A stretch of DNA of 64,000 nt from Hordeum vulgare subsp. vulgare. Taxonomy: Eukaryota > Streptophyta > Magnoliopsida > Poales > Poaceae. The notes beneath the pieces were generated by a model. That model saw nothing but the letters and a program-made list of their open reading frames with translations. It had not been told where the DNA came from and did no database searches. The position numbers and the translations under genes were made by a program. The DNA lies in NCBI RefSeq assembly GCF_904849725.1, contig NC_058524.1:350979823-351043822 (forward strand), in the 5' to 3' direction. Shown here one piece after another: positions 25,301 to 35,580 of the stretch (within the stretch, counting starts at the first letter, position 1; the number at the start of each line of letters is the position of its first letter).

Positions 25301-26333
25301 GAGCACATGGTCGAGGGGGGCACGCGGCGGCAACAGGAGCAAGGGGCGGTTCCGGGCGGTGCGGAGTTGAAGCGGGGAGCTGCTGCGGCTGCTGCAGAGC
25401 CGCCGCAGGGCTTTGGCCGGCTCTATCGGAGAGCTACCGACAGGGGGAAGAGGCCAAGCCTTCGGCGACACTACGTATAGGATCGAGGCACAGAATCAAC
25501 GGCTAAATCACTGCTACTTGCCAGATTGACGAAGGGGGGGCGGAGGTTGCACTCTTTTTCTAAAGTTTGGTTTGAATTAAATTCAGACAGCTTTAGTCAG
25601 GTGCAGATGAGGTGCTCGACAGACAGAAAACCATAGGTAGAAAAAGAATTTGATGCTTAATTTTTTATGGGAGCACTCTCATTGGAAGAAAAGATGCTGC
25701 ATAAAAATTCAGAATTTTTGGGGCAGCTTAATGCAGGTTTGAATCAAAAATGAGTTTGTGGGGTCAAACTTCAGTCAAACCAAATTTGAATTTTTCAAAC
25801 TTGAGGACCCAAAGTTTTTGCTGGAATAGATTGAGGATACTAAGGACTACAAACTACCAAGGTTTGGGGTCAAGATTCCAAAGGAAAAAGGAGGTTCCTT
25901 TGAAAAAATTGTTGGAGCTCAAACTCATTACAGTAATTCGCATTTTAATAATAAAAATAATTGGGGAGATCCATCCCTTCTAAATCTTTGGAAAAACATT
26001 CAAAAACTAGCTTAGGGCTAGGATATGAGTAAAAATGTTCAAAAACAGAAAGGTGATTAATTCTCTTTGAAGAATTAATAAATAGGCTCATGGAATAATT
26101 CAAATCAAGCATAAAAGGAATCCAATTAAAGAATAAAAGAAATTTTCTTTTAACCATTTCGTTTATGTGAAAGGGGCAAGAGGATATTTTAGAATTTTTT
26201 TGGTGGAGAAGAAGCTCAAAAGTTTTCTCTCATGGAGATTAGCAAGAAAACTTCAAAGTTCTTGTCAAGTCAAAAATTAAAAATTCCAAGGAAATCAAGA
26301 AAATAAAAGTTGGAAAAATCTTTGGGTGTTACA
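22328..26333 (-). repeat. 3' LTR of chromovirus E (4006 bp)
   Basis: On the minus strand it begins TGTAACACCC (26333) and ends at 22328. The terminal base here has mutated, so the plus strand reads AGTCACGACTGG where the partner LTR reads TGTCATGAACTG. TATA box TATAAATA on the minus strand at 25065-25058. It contains a 60-bp tandem array (22960-23320). Divergence from the right LTR is about 40 differences in the first roughly 385 aligned bases. ORFs at 24700-25500 are chance frames in GC-rich sequence and are not kept open in the partner. Confidence 0.9.
23089..23316 (-). repeat. 60-bp tandem array in E's 3' LTR
   Basis: Nearly four copies of a 60-bp unit (consensus includes GGGCGTCTCAGCGACACCAC and AAAGGGCTTATAAGAAT). 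The period is exactly 60, so the units stay in one reading frame. A looser, diverged part extends left to about 22960. The array lies inside a sense-strand ORF of 146 codons (23348-22908) with a 20-residue periodicity containing GVAETPDCGIVFIILISPLC. The partner array in the right LTR is at 41700-41908. Confidence 0.93.
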
Positions 26334-26345
26334 ACACCTACCCCC

Positions 26346-27693
26346 TTAAGAAAAATCTCGTCCCCGAGATTTAAGCCATTCCTCAAGAAGCTTTGGTCGT
26401 TCTTTCTGCAGGTAATCCTCTCTTTTCCATGTGGCCTCATCCTATGAGTGGTTGCTTCACTGTACCCTGAATAGCTTGGTGACCTTCTGTCGAGTCCTTC
26501 TTTCTGATTCCTCTAATATCCTTATGGGGTGTTCTTGATAGGATAGGTCTGGTTGCACTTCTATGTTGTCCTGAGCTACTTGTTGCTTGTGGATCCTCAC
26601 ACACTTTCTTAGCTGAGAGATGTGGAACACATCATGTACACCTGACCATTCTGCTTGTAGGTCTAGTTGATAGGCAACTTGTCCTTTTACGATCAATAAT
26701 GCGGAATTGTCCGATGAAGCGAGGTGCAAGTTTGCCTTTGACTTTGAATCTGTGCAGTCCTCTCACGGGTGATACCTTAAGATATACATAATCATTGGGG
26801 TCAAAACCGACATCCCGGTGTTTTTGATCGTAGTAGCTTTTCTGACGGCTTTGTGCTGTATTAAGTTTCTCTCTTATGACGTTCACCTTGTCCTCGGCCT
26901 CCTGGGGAAAACGTGGGCCGAAGATGCGGCTATCTCAGGTCTCTAACCAATTTGCAGGAGTACAACATCGTCTCCCATACAAAGCTTCAAAAGGCGACAT
27001 CTCCAAACTTTCTTGATAACTGTTGTTGTAAGAAAACTCGGCGTAGGGCAAACTATCTTCCCAACTGTTCCCATATGTGAGTAAACAAGCTCCGAGCATG
27101 TCTTCAAGGATTTGGTTTATACGTTCGGTTTGCCCTCCCGTCTGAGGGTGATAGGCTGTGCTGAATACTAGCTGTGTTCCCAAGGCTTGTTGCAGATAAT
27201 CCCAAAATCTAGAGGTAAACTGGGTGCCTCTATCGGATACGATAGTCTTTGGTACTCCGTGTAGACACACAATGTGGGCGAGGTATAGTCTTGCTAGCTT
27301 CTGAGTGGAGTATGTGGTCTTGATTAGTATGAAGTGAGCCACTTTTGTGAGTCTATCTGTAATCACCCATATAGCATCATGTCCGTGTCGCGACCGGGGT
27401 AGTCCGACAATAAAATCCATTCCTACCTCATCCCGTTTCCACTCGGGTACCTTCATAGGTTGTAGTAGCCCTGCTGGCTTCTAATGTTCTGCCTTGATTC
27501 ATTGACATGAGTCAAAATGAGCGACGAAGGAGGTAATACCTCTCTTCATTCCGTGCCACCAATATTTTGCATCGAGGTCTTTGAACATCTTTGTGCCTCC
27601 GGGGTGAATAGAATAGGGCAGTTGTGGGCTTCCTCCATGATTTGAGTTTTGAGGTTCTCTTGGTTGGGTACGGATAATCGTTCTCTGTACCAC
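26346..27693 (-). pseudogene. Integrase and chromodomain of chromovirus E (core intact)
   Basis: The zinc-binding N-terminus is at 27693-27499 (IHPGGTKMFKDL, YWWHGMKRGI, DSCQ; one Cys of the HHCC set may be altered). The catalytic core at 27456-26935 is open for 173 codons and keeps all three acidic residues: Asp14 (GMDFIVGLP), Asp75 (VSDRGTQF) and Glu111 (TERINQ). The 35-residue Asp-Glu spacing is that of retroviral-type integrases. The C-terminal GPY/F-like module (GKLAPRFIGQF) is at 26886-26632 and continues after a frameshift at 26729-26457. The chromodomain (SNH...EATW...REDYLQKERP) spans about 26470-26349, with two in-frame stops, ending KSRGRDFS at 26349 followed by TAA. Confidence 0.85.
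26354..26371 (-). promoter_or_regulatory. Polypurine-tract hairpin of chromovirus E
   Basis: Minus strand AATCTCGGGGACGAGATT is a perfect 7-bp inverted repeat with a GGGA loop, followed after TTTCTTAA by the polypurine tract AGGGGGTAGG and the LTR. In E it overlaps the codons for the last residues of the polyprotein (KSRGRDFS). The same hairpin stands next to the polypurine tract of the protein-less LARD (63588-63605). Confidence 0.7.
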
Positions 27694-27708
27694 TAAGTTC
27701 CTCCCTCA

Positions 27709-29475
27709 TCATATAATAAACTTGGGGGCCTTCCCGAGGTCCATCTTCTTATTTATGCCCTCAATGCTGGGGTGACCTTTCTGAGCTTCTTTGATATTCC
27801 CGTCCAAGGTGGGTTGTAGTTCAAGTTGTGCCACTTTACCTTCAGGAACAAGGAGCAGGTTTAGCAGAGCGAGCTCTTTTGCAAGCTCAGGTCTCATCTT
27901 TGACACGGGTTTCTTGCCTGAGGCGGGGTTCCGGCTGAGAGCATCGGCTACTACGTTAGCCTTACCCGGGTGGTAATGGATGCCCACGTCATAATCCTTA
28001 ATTAATTCCAACCATCGTCGTTGTCGTAGGTTGAGATCCAGTTGTGTGAAAATATACTTGAGGCTCTTATGATCCGTTTAAATTTCACAACGATTACCAT
28101 GAAGAAAGTGTCTCCATTTCTTGAGAGCATGAATCACAACGGCGAACTCCAAATCATGAGTAGGGTAGTTTTCTTCGTGACGTTGGAGTTGTCATGAGGC
28201 ATAAGCCACCTCCTTCCTTTCTTGCATGAGTACGCATCCGAGGCCTTTTCTAGAGGCATCACAGTATATTTCAAAATCCTTGTTTAAGTTAGGCACAATT
28301 AGTACTGGGCTGTACTCAACCTTTTCTTCAATTCCTGGAAAATCTTGTCACAAGCTTTGGTCCATTCAAATTTATTTTCTTTCTTGAGTAACTGGGTCAT
28401 AGGTCACGCAATAGTAGAAAAAATTTCAATGAACATCCAGTAATATCCTGCTAATCTGAGGAAACTCTGGATGTCTGTCACATTAGCTGGCTACGGCCAT
28501 TCGCTTACGGCCTTGACCTTTTCTGGATCCACGGCTATGCCTTCTTGTGTCATCACGAGTCCCAAAAATCTGACATGTTTAAGCCAAAATTCGCACTTGC
28601 TGAATTTTGCGTATAGCTGATGCTTGCGGAGTTCTCCCAACAGATTCCTTAGGTGTTCCGCATGCTCTTAGGAATTTTTGGAGTAGACAAGTATCTCCAC
28701 GATGAAGACTACGACAAACGTATCCATATATTTCAAGAATACTTTATTCATCAGATGCATGAAGTAAGCTGGTGCATTGGTTAGCTCGACAGGCATTACT
28801 GTAAACTTGTACAGTCCATATCTTGAGGTAAAGGCTGTCTTTGGAATGCCTTCTGGGCGGATCTTGAGCTGATGATATCCTGACCTCAAGTCGATTTTTG
28901 AAAATACCTTAGCCTGAGCTAATTGCTCGAACAAATCATTTATTCCGGGTAGTGGGTACTTGCTTTTGATAGTGGCCATGTTGAGTGCTTGATAATCAAT
29001 GCGTAGCCTTAGCGTTCCTTCCCTCTTCTTAGCAAAAAGTACTGGTGATCCCCAAGGTGAAGAGCTAGGTGTGATGTATCCTTTGTCCAATAGTTCCTTT
29101 TATCTGTTTCTTAAGTTTTACTAACTCAATTGGTGCCATGCGGTACGGCTTATTATATATTGGGGTTGTAGAGGGTGCAAGCTCGATGACAAATTCTATT
29201 TCGCGGTCTGGCGGCATACCTCGTAGCTCATCAGGAGATACATCTCGAAATTCACATACTACTGGAACATCTTTCAATACAGTGGCTTCTGTTTGGTTTA
29301 ACCTTACTTTGCTTGATTTTTCCCTTCGTAGGGTTGCAACAGTTACCTTTTTACCTTGATGATGAGCGAGGGTGACCGTCCGATTAAAGCAGGCAATGAA
29401 TCCCTTGTTGGTGTTTAACTACTCCATTCCCAAGATAATCTCCACTGTGTTGCTTTCGATAACAATAAGATTTTC
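27709..29475 (-). pseudogene. Reverse transcriptase and RNase H remnant of chromovirus E
   Basis: The spacer and start of RT are at 29460-29065 (DVPVVCEF, GMPPDREIEFVIEL, PYRMAP). The RT palm is at 29090-28668 with [21 protein letters not shown] and [11 protein letters not shown]. At 28706-28695 the catalytic box reads FIVE, so both essential aspartates are replaced and polymerase activity is lost. RNase H (about 28640-27709) is frame-broken in its first two thirds; its end, with [13 protein letters not shown], is open at 28011-27709. Frames differ between pieces. Confidence 0.83.
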
Positions 29476-30789
29476 CTAAAACACCAAATCTATGACTTCA
29501 ATTGTAACATTCTTGCAATATTCTTGAGTAGTCTGCTGTACTTCTAGGGACTTGATAGTCATGGTGTTTTCCAAGGGGAGGGCTGAAAAGTTGTGTTTCG
29601 AAACAAATCTTCTCAAAATGAATGAGTGGGAAGCTGCACAATCAAACAAAACGAGGGCAGGAATTTTGTTGACAGGAAACTTACCGAGTAAAATATCAGG
29701 TGCGTTCATGGCATCTTCCTTGGCGACAAGATTCACGTGACCCTTCCTGTGATTGTTATTGGGGTTGAAATTGTTGCTCTTTGGTGCTGAGTCAAAGTTG
29801 GAAGTGTTGGTCTTGGCTACACCATTTCCGGCCTTTGGGCATTGCCGAGCGTAGTGTCCTGTTTCTCCACATGCAAAATAAATGATACTGGTGCGGGGAG
29901 TAAAATCTTTGTTCCTCACGTAAGAGTTGTTGTTGAATCTAGTGGTTGGTGTTGAGGTCCACGGAGCTTGGGTCTTTAAGTCCTCTGGCTTGTGCCTGGT
30001 GTTAAGTACTGGGGTAGTGTTATTACGATGATGTTTGCGGATGTCATCCAGGCTGCGACGTTCAGCTTCCAGCATAATGGCCTTGTCTACCAGTGTCTTA
30101 AAATCCGGAAACGTGTGGATACCCAGTTGGCACTTTAATGCTCGATCAAGTCCATCTAGGAACTTCTCCATCAGTCTTTCCTCAGTTTTGTAGTCTTCAC
30201 TTGCATATCGGGATAGTTGATTATACCGATCCAGGTACTCCATCACGCTGGAACTCCGTTGCTTTAGGTCTTCTAATTCTTTCTTCTTTATTTTCATAAC
30301 AATGTTAGGTATGTGCGATCCATGGAAACTTTCTTTAAATTCAGCCCATGTGATAGTGTTCTCATCTGGATGCACGCGGAGGATGTTTTCCCACCATGAG
30401 GATATGGCTCCAGTTAAATAGTTGGGAGCGTACAATACTTTCTCATGATCTGAACATTGCGCAATTGTTATCTTTCTCTCAATGTCACGTAGCCAATCGT
30501 CTGCTTCCATTGGTTTGTATGTATGTGCAAATGTTGGCGGACGAGTCTTTTGTAGCTCAGCCAGTCGTGGGTGTTGTGGATGCGGAACACGCTGATTTCC
30601 CATGTTCATTAGTTGATTCATCATTTCATGATGCCGCTGTTGGCTCTCCTCATATAAACGACAGACTTCTGAGAGTGCTGGGCTGCTTTCATGTTGGCTA
30701 GACTGGCCTCGAGTGAAGTTGTTCCCTGTCTCAGTGGAGTGATTTTCTCCATTGTCCCTTGGCATGGAGCGTGTCCAGGGTTGGCTCAT
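29476..30789 (-). pseudogene. Gag-protease of chromovirus E (open 437 codons, motifs mutated)
   Basis: The longest clean ORF of E. The N-terminus is low-complexity; the capsid domain is at residues about 92-235 (DDWLRDIERK, WWENIL, FKESFHGSHIP, EYLDRYNQLSRYA), matching the Retrotrans_gag family. The zinc knuckle at residues 304-317 reads YFACGETGHYARQC: the first Cys is replaced by Tyr. The protease site at residues 383-385 reads D-C-A instead of D-T/S-G (LFDCAASHSF). An in-frame stop after residue 437 cuts the protease tail, which goes on in the same frame to a second stop (ILGME*). The start ATG is the first Met after the pre-gag ORF; about 420 bp of apparently non-coding leader separate them. 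Confidence 0.87.
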
Positions 30790-31213
30790 TTTCTCAAAGC
30801 TGGGTTAATGTTGCAAAAACCAATAAGAAAATGAAACTCAAACAAAAGGAATTCAGAAACATTTTCCAAGGAAACACTTCAAGATTTTTCATAACATAAT
30901 CATCATGTTCGGAGAAGGACCACGGTACATCTTACATCGATCATAATTATACATACCACTCAGGTCGTACTCTAGTATGCCTGACTTGTTATTTAAGCTA
31001 GTGCACTTCTCCTGTCCCACATGACACAACACACTACTTCCCTTCGGTCTAGGAGCACAACATCATCCATATCATACATATCATACAGGCGTACTAGCGA
31101 TCTGCTTCACCATCTCTAGGCGGAGTCGGAAGGAAGATGGATTGGCTGACCCAGAGAAAGTCCTAGATAAGGAGCTGGGGAGTTCACTTCCTCCTCTATT
31201 GGCTTTAAGAGGA

Positions 31214-31476
31214 CTACATGAGACGGCGAGGTGTGCACATGACTGACAGGCAAAGCAGCTCTAATGGGGGCAGGAGCAATAACTTGATTAAACTCCTCAA
31301 TGGTAGGCAGCTGGTGGCGGAGCTGTGCTTGTGGAGTGCATGAGGCAGAGGAAGACGGGCATGACCTAGGCGGTGCTGGACGAAGGAGCTCAGCCTGTGG
31401 TGAGGACGAGTAAGGTGCTCCATGCGAGCATCCACAAAGTCATCCACTAAGCCATCAAAACCCGACTCTAGGGCTC
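31214..31476 (-). CDS. Pre-gag ORF of chromovirus E, C-terminal part
   Basis: The continuation, across the B insertion, of the ORF that starts at 40770. With B and one copy of the GGACA duplication taken out, the reading frame carries straight on (415 + 263 = 678 nt, 226 codons with stop). The first residues here are helical and acidic (DGLVDDFVDARMEHLTRPHH), then a basic, His-rich and finally Leu-rich tail ends at the stop at 31216-31214. I do not recognise the family. As a sense ORF between PBS and gag it may encode an accessory protein; B's insertion has split it, so this copy makes no full product. Confidence 0.55.
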
Positions 31477-31481
31477 GGACA

Positions 31482-33302
31482 TGTTGGGGAACGTCGCATG
31501 GGAAACAAAAAATTTCCTACGCGCATGAAGACCTATCATGGTGATGTCCATCTACGAGAGGGGATGAGTGATCTACGTACCCTTGTAGACCGTACAGCAG
31601 AAGCGTTAGTGAACGCGGTTGATGTAGTGGAACGTCCTCACGTCCCTCGATCCTCCCCGCGAACAATCTCGTGATCAGTCCCACGATCTAGTACCGAACG
31701 GACGGCACCTCCGCGTTCAGCACACGTACAGCTCGATGATGATCTTGGCCTTCTTGATCCATCAAGAGAGATGGAGAGATAGAAGAGTTCTACGGCAGCG
31801 TGACGGCGCTCCGGAGGTTGGTGATGACCTTGTCTCAGCAGCGCTCCTCCCGAGCTCCGCGGAAACGCGATCTAGAGGAAAAACCGTGGAGGTATGTGGT
31901 CGGGCTGCCGTGGAAAGTCATCTCAAATCAGCCCTAAAACCTCCGTATATATAGGTGGGAGAGAGCGGACCTTGCCTTGGGGCTCAAGGAGCCCCAAGGT
32001 GGTCGGCCGAGCCAAGGGGGGAAGGTCTCCCCCCGAAACCGACTTGGACTTGGTTTGGTGGGTGGGAGTCCTTCCTTCCCTTCCCTCCTCCTTTTTTTTC
32101 TTTCTCTTTGATTTTTCTTCCAATGCGCATAGGGCCCTTTTGGGCTGTCCCACCAGCCCACTAAGGGCTGGTGTGCCACCCTCAAGGCCTACGGGCTTCC
32201 CCGGGGTGGGTTGCCCCCCCCCCCCCTTGGTGAACTCCCGGAACCCATTCGTCATTCCCAGTACATTCCCGGTAACTCCGAAAACCTTCCGGTAATCAAA
32301 TGAGGTCATCCTATATATCAATCTTCGTTTCGGGACCATTTCGGAAACCCTCGTGCCGTCCGTGATCTCATCCGGGACTCCAAACAACATTCGGTAACCA
32401 ACCATATAACTCAAATACGCATAAAACAACGTCAAACCTTAAGTGTGCAGACCCTGCGGGTTCGAGAACTATGTAGACATGACCTGAGAGACTCCTCGGT
32501 CAATATCCAATAGCGGGACCTAGATGCCCATATTGGATCCTACATATTCTACGAAGAACTTATCGTTTGAACCTCAGTGTCAAGGATTCATATAATCCCG
32601 TATGTCATTCCCTTTGTCCTTCGGTATGTTACTTGCCCGAGATTCGATCGTTAGTATCCGCATACCTATTTCAATCTCGTTTACCGGCAAGTCTCTTTAC
32701 TCGTTCCGTAATACAAGATCCCGTAACTTACATAAGTCACATTGCTTGCAAGGCTAGTGTGTGATGTTGTATTACCGAATGGGCCCCGAGATACCTCTCC
32801 GTCACACGGAGTGACAAATCCCAGTCTTGATCCATACTAACTCAACTAACACCTTCGGAGATACGTGTAGAGTATCTTTATAGTCACCCAGTTACGTTGC
32901 GACGTTTGATACACACAAAGTATTCCTCCGGTGTCAGTGAGTTATATGATCTCATGGTCATAGGAACAAATACTTGACACGCAGAAAACAGTAGCAACAA
33001 AATGACACGATCAACATGCTATGTCTATTAGTTTGGGTCTAGTCCATCACGTGATTCTCCTAATGACGTGATCCAGTTATCAAGCAACAACACCTTGTTC
33101 ATAATCAGAAGACACTGACTATCTTCGATCAACTGGCTAGCCAACTAGAGGCTTGCTAGGGACAGTGTTTTGTCTATGTATCCACACATGTAAATGAGTC
33201 TTCATTCAATACAATTATAGCATGGATAATAAACGATTATCTTGATACAAGAATTATAATAATAACTATATTTATTATTGCCTCTAGGGCATAATTCCAA
33301 CA
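31482..33302 (-). repeat. 3' LTR of Copia B (1821 bp)
   Basis: TGTTGGGGAACG...TAATTCCAACA. Minus-strand TATA box TATATATA at 31946-31953. It contains a 13-base C run (32214-32226). It holds a 65-bp segment (31822-31886) that the partner LTR lacks. The complementary polypurine tract GTCTCCCACTTGCAC follows from 33303. Confidence 0.95.
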
Positions 33303-33354
33303 GTCTCCCACTTGCACTAGAGTCAATAATCTAGCCCTCACATTATCATGCGAA

Positions 33355-34881
33355 TTACATTGTAATAAATCTAACACCCATACAGTTCTGGTGTTGATCA
33401 TGCTTTGGCCGTGGAAGAGGTTTAGTCAGTGGGTCTGCTACATTCAGATCCATGTGCACTTTGCATATATTTACGTCCTCTCCTTCGACGTAGTCGCGGA
33501 TGAGGTTGAAGCGTCGTTTGATGTGTCTGGACTTCTTGTGAAACCGTGGTTCCTTTGCCAAGGCAATGGCACCCGTGTTGTCACAGAACAAGGTTATTGG
33601 ATTCAGTGCGCTTGGCACCACTCCAAGATCCGTCATGAACTGCTTCATCCAGACACCCTCCTTAGCTGCCTCCGAGGCAGCCATGTACTCCGCTTCACAT
33701 GTAGAATCTGCTACGACGCTTTGCTTGGAACTGCACCAGCTTACCGCACCCCCATTAAGAATAAATACGTATCCGGTTTGCGACTTAGAGTCGTCCAGAT
33801 CTATGTCAAAGCTTGCATCGACGTAACCTTTTACGGCGAGCTCTTCGTCACCTCCATACACGAGAAACATCTCCGTAGTCCTTTTCAGGTACTTCAGGAT
33901 ATTATTGACCGCTGTCCAGTGATCCATTCCTGGATTACTCTGGAACCTACCTGCCGTACTTATGGCCAGGCTAACATCCGGTCTAGTGCACAGCATTGCA
34001 TACATGATAGAACCTATGGCTGAAGCATAGGGGACGGAGCGCATATGCTCTCTATCTTCATGAGTTGCTGGGCACTGAGTCTTACTCAATCTCGTACAAT
34101 GTAAAACTGGCAAGAACCCTTTCTTGGACTGTTCCATTTTGAACCTCTTCAAAACTTTATCAAGGTATGTGCTTTGTGAAAGTCCTATCAGGCGTTTTGA
34201 TCTATCCCTATAGATCTTAATGCCTAGAATGTAAGCAGCTTCTCCTAGGTCCTTCATAGAGAAACTTTTATTCAAGTAATCCTTTATGCTCTCCAAAAAC
34301 TCCATGTTGTTTCCAATCAGCAATATGTCATCCACATATAATATTAGAAACGCCACAGAGCTCCCACTCACTTTCTTGTAAATACAAGATTCTCCAACCA
34401 CTTGTATAAACCCAAATGCTTTGATCACCTCATCAAAGCGTTTGTTCCAACTCCGAGATGCTTGCACCAGTCCATAAATGGATCGCTGGAGCTTGCACAC
34501 CTTGTTAGCATTCTTAGGATCGACAAAACCTTCGGGTTGCATCATATACAATTCTTCCTTAAGGAAACCGTTAAGGAACGCCGTTTTGACATCCATCTGC
34601 CAGATTTCATAATCGAAAAATGCAGCTATTGCTAACATGATTCTGACGGACTTAAGCATCTCTACGGGTGAGAATGTCTCATCGTAGTCAACTCCTTGAA
34701 CTTGTGAAAAACCCTTTGCCACAAGTCGAGCTTTATAAACGGTTACATTGCCGTCAGCGTCCGTCTTCCTCTTAAAGATCCATTTGTTCTGAATAGCCTT
34801 GCGGCCCTCAGGCAGTACCTCCAAACTCCACACTTTGTTCTCATGCATGGATCCTCTCTCGGACTTCATGGCTTCTAGCCA
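33355..34881 (-). pseudogene. Reverse transcriptase-RNase H of Copia B (domain intact, frame-shifted from upstream)
   Basis: Open for about 509 codons from the restored-frame point near 34881 to the stop at 33355. RT motifs are intact: KARLVAKGFSQ, the first Asp region in WQMDVKTAFLNG, and the YVDD box with its two aspartates at 34332-34327. RNase H follows with ASFDIDLDDSKSQTGY, TCEAEYMAASEA and the FCDNTGAIALAKEP box; all acidic residues appear present. The end (HIDLNVADPLTKPL-like) is complete. An extra A in the run 34882-34885 puts this domain out of frame with the upstream part, so it would not be made as one polyprotein. The ORF's apparent start at 35112 is in the wrong frame and is not real. 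Confidence 0.88.
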
Positions 34882-34885
34882 TTTT

Positions 34886-35580
34886 GTTGGAATCCGGGCC
34901 CACCATTGCTTCTTCATAATTAGCAGGTTCATTGTTGTCCAACAACATGATTGATAAGATGGGATTACCGTACCACTCTGGAGCAGCACGTGGTCTCCTC
35001 GACCTGCGTGGGTCGACAGGAACTTGAACCGGAGTTTCATGATCACCATCATTAACTTCCTCCTCAGCCGGCGTCGCAACGACAGAGGTTTCCCCTTGCC
35101 CTGCGCCACCATCTAGAGGGATGAGAGGTTCGACAACCTCGTCAAGTTCTATCTTCCTCCCACTCAATTCTCTCGAGAGAAACTCCTTCTCGAGAAAAGC
35201 TCCGTTTTTAGCAACAAACACTTTGCCCTCGGATTTGAGATAGAAGGTGTACCCAACTGTCTCCTTTGGTAACCTATGAAGACGCAGTTTTCCGCTTTGG
35301 GTTCCAGCTTTTTAGGCTGAAGCTTTTTGACATAAGCATCACATCCCCAAACTTTAAGAAACGACAACTTTGGCCTTTTGCCATACCATAGTTCATATGG
35401 CGTCGTCTCGACGGATTTTGATGGTGCCCTATTTAAAGTGAATGCAGCTGTTTCTAATGCATAACCCCAAAACGATAATGGCAAATCGGTAAGAGACATC
35501 ATAGATCGCACCATCTCTAATAAAGTACGATTACGACGTTCGGACACACCATTACGCTGTGGTGTTCCAGGCGGTGTTAA
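34886..35580 (-). pseudogene. Integrase C-terminal part and linker of Copia B
   Basis: In frame with the main ORF directly after its TAG: it holds the third catalytic acid (Glu599 in VSERRNRT), 36 residues after Asp563, and the typical PLSFWGYALETAAFTLNRAP segment (35547-35280). A 1-bp loss near 35270 shifts the frame after KAENCVFIGY. The remainder (35221-34886, FVAKNGAFLEKEFLSREL and the DPRRSRRPRAAPEWYG linker) is open in the next frame until the A-run insertion at 34882-34885. Together with the nonsense codon, these are the only lesions found in the polyprotein. Confidence 0.85.

Noticed and set aside
24718..25506. Overlapping ORFs in E's 3' LTR
   Set aside because: They fall across the LTR promoter (TATA at 25065-25058) and are broken in the partner LTR.
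33391..34023. 210-codon plus-strand ORF opposite B's RNase H
   Set aside because: Antisense shadow; the minus strand encodes clear Copia RT-RNase H motifs.
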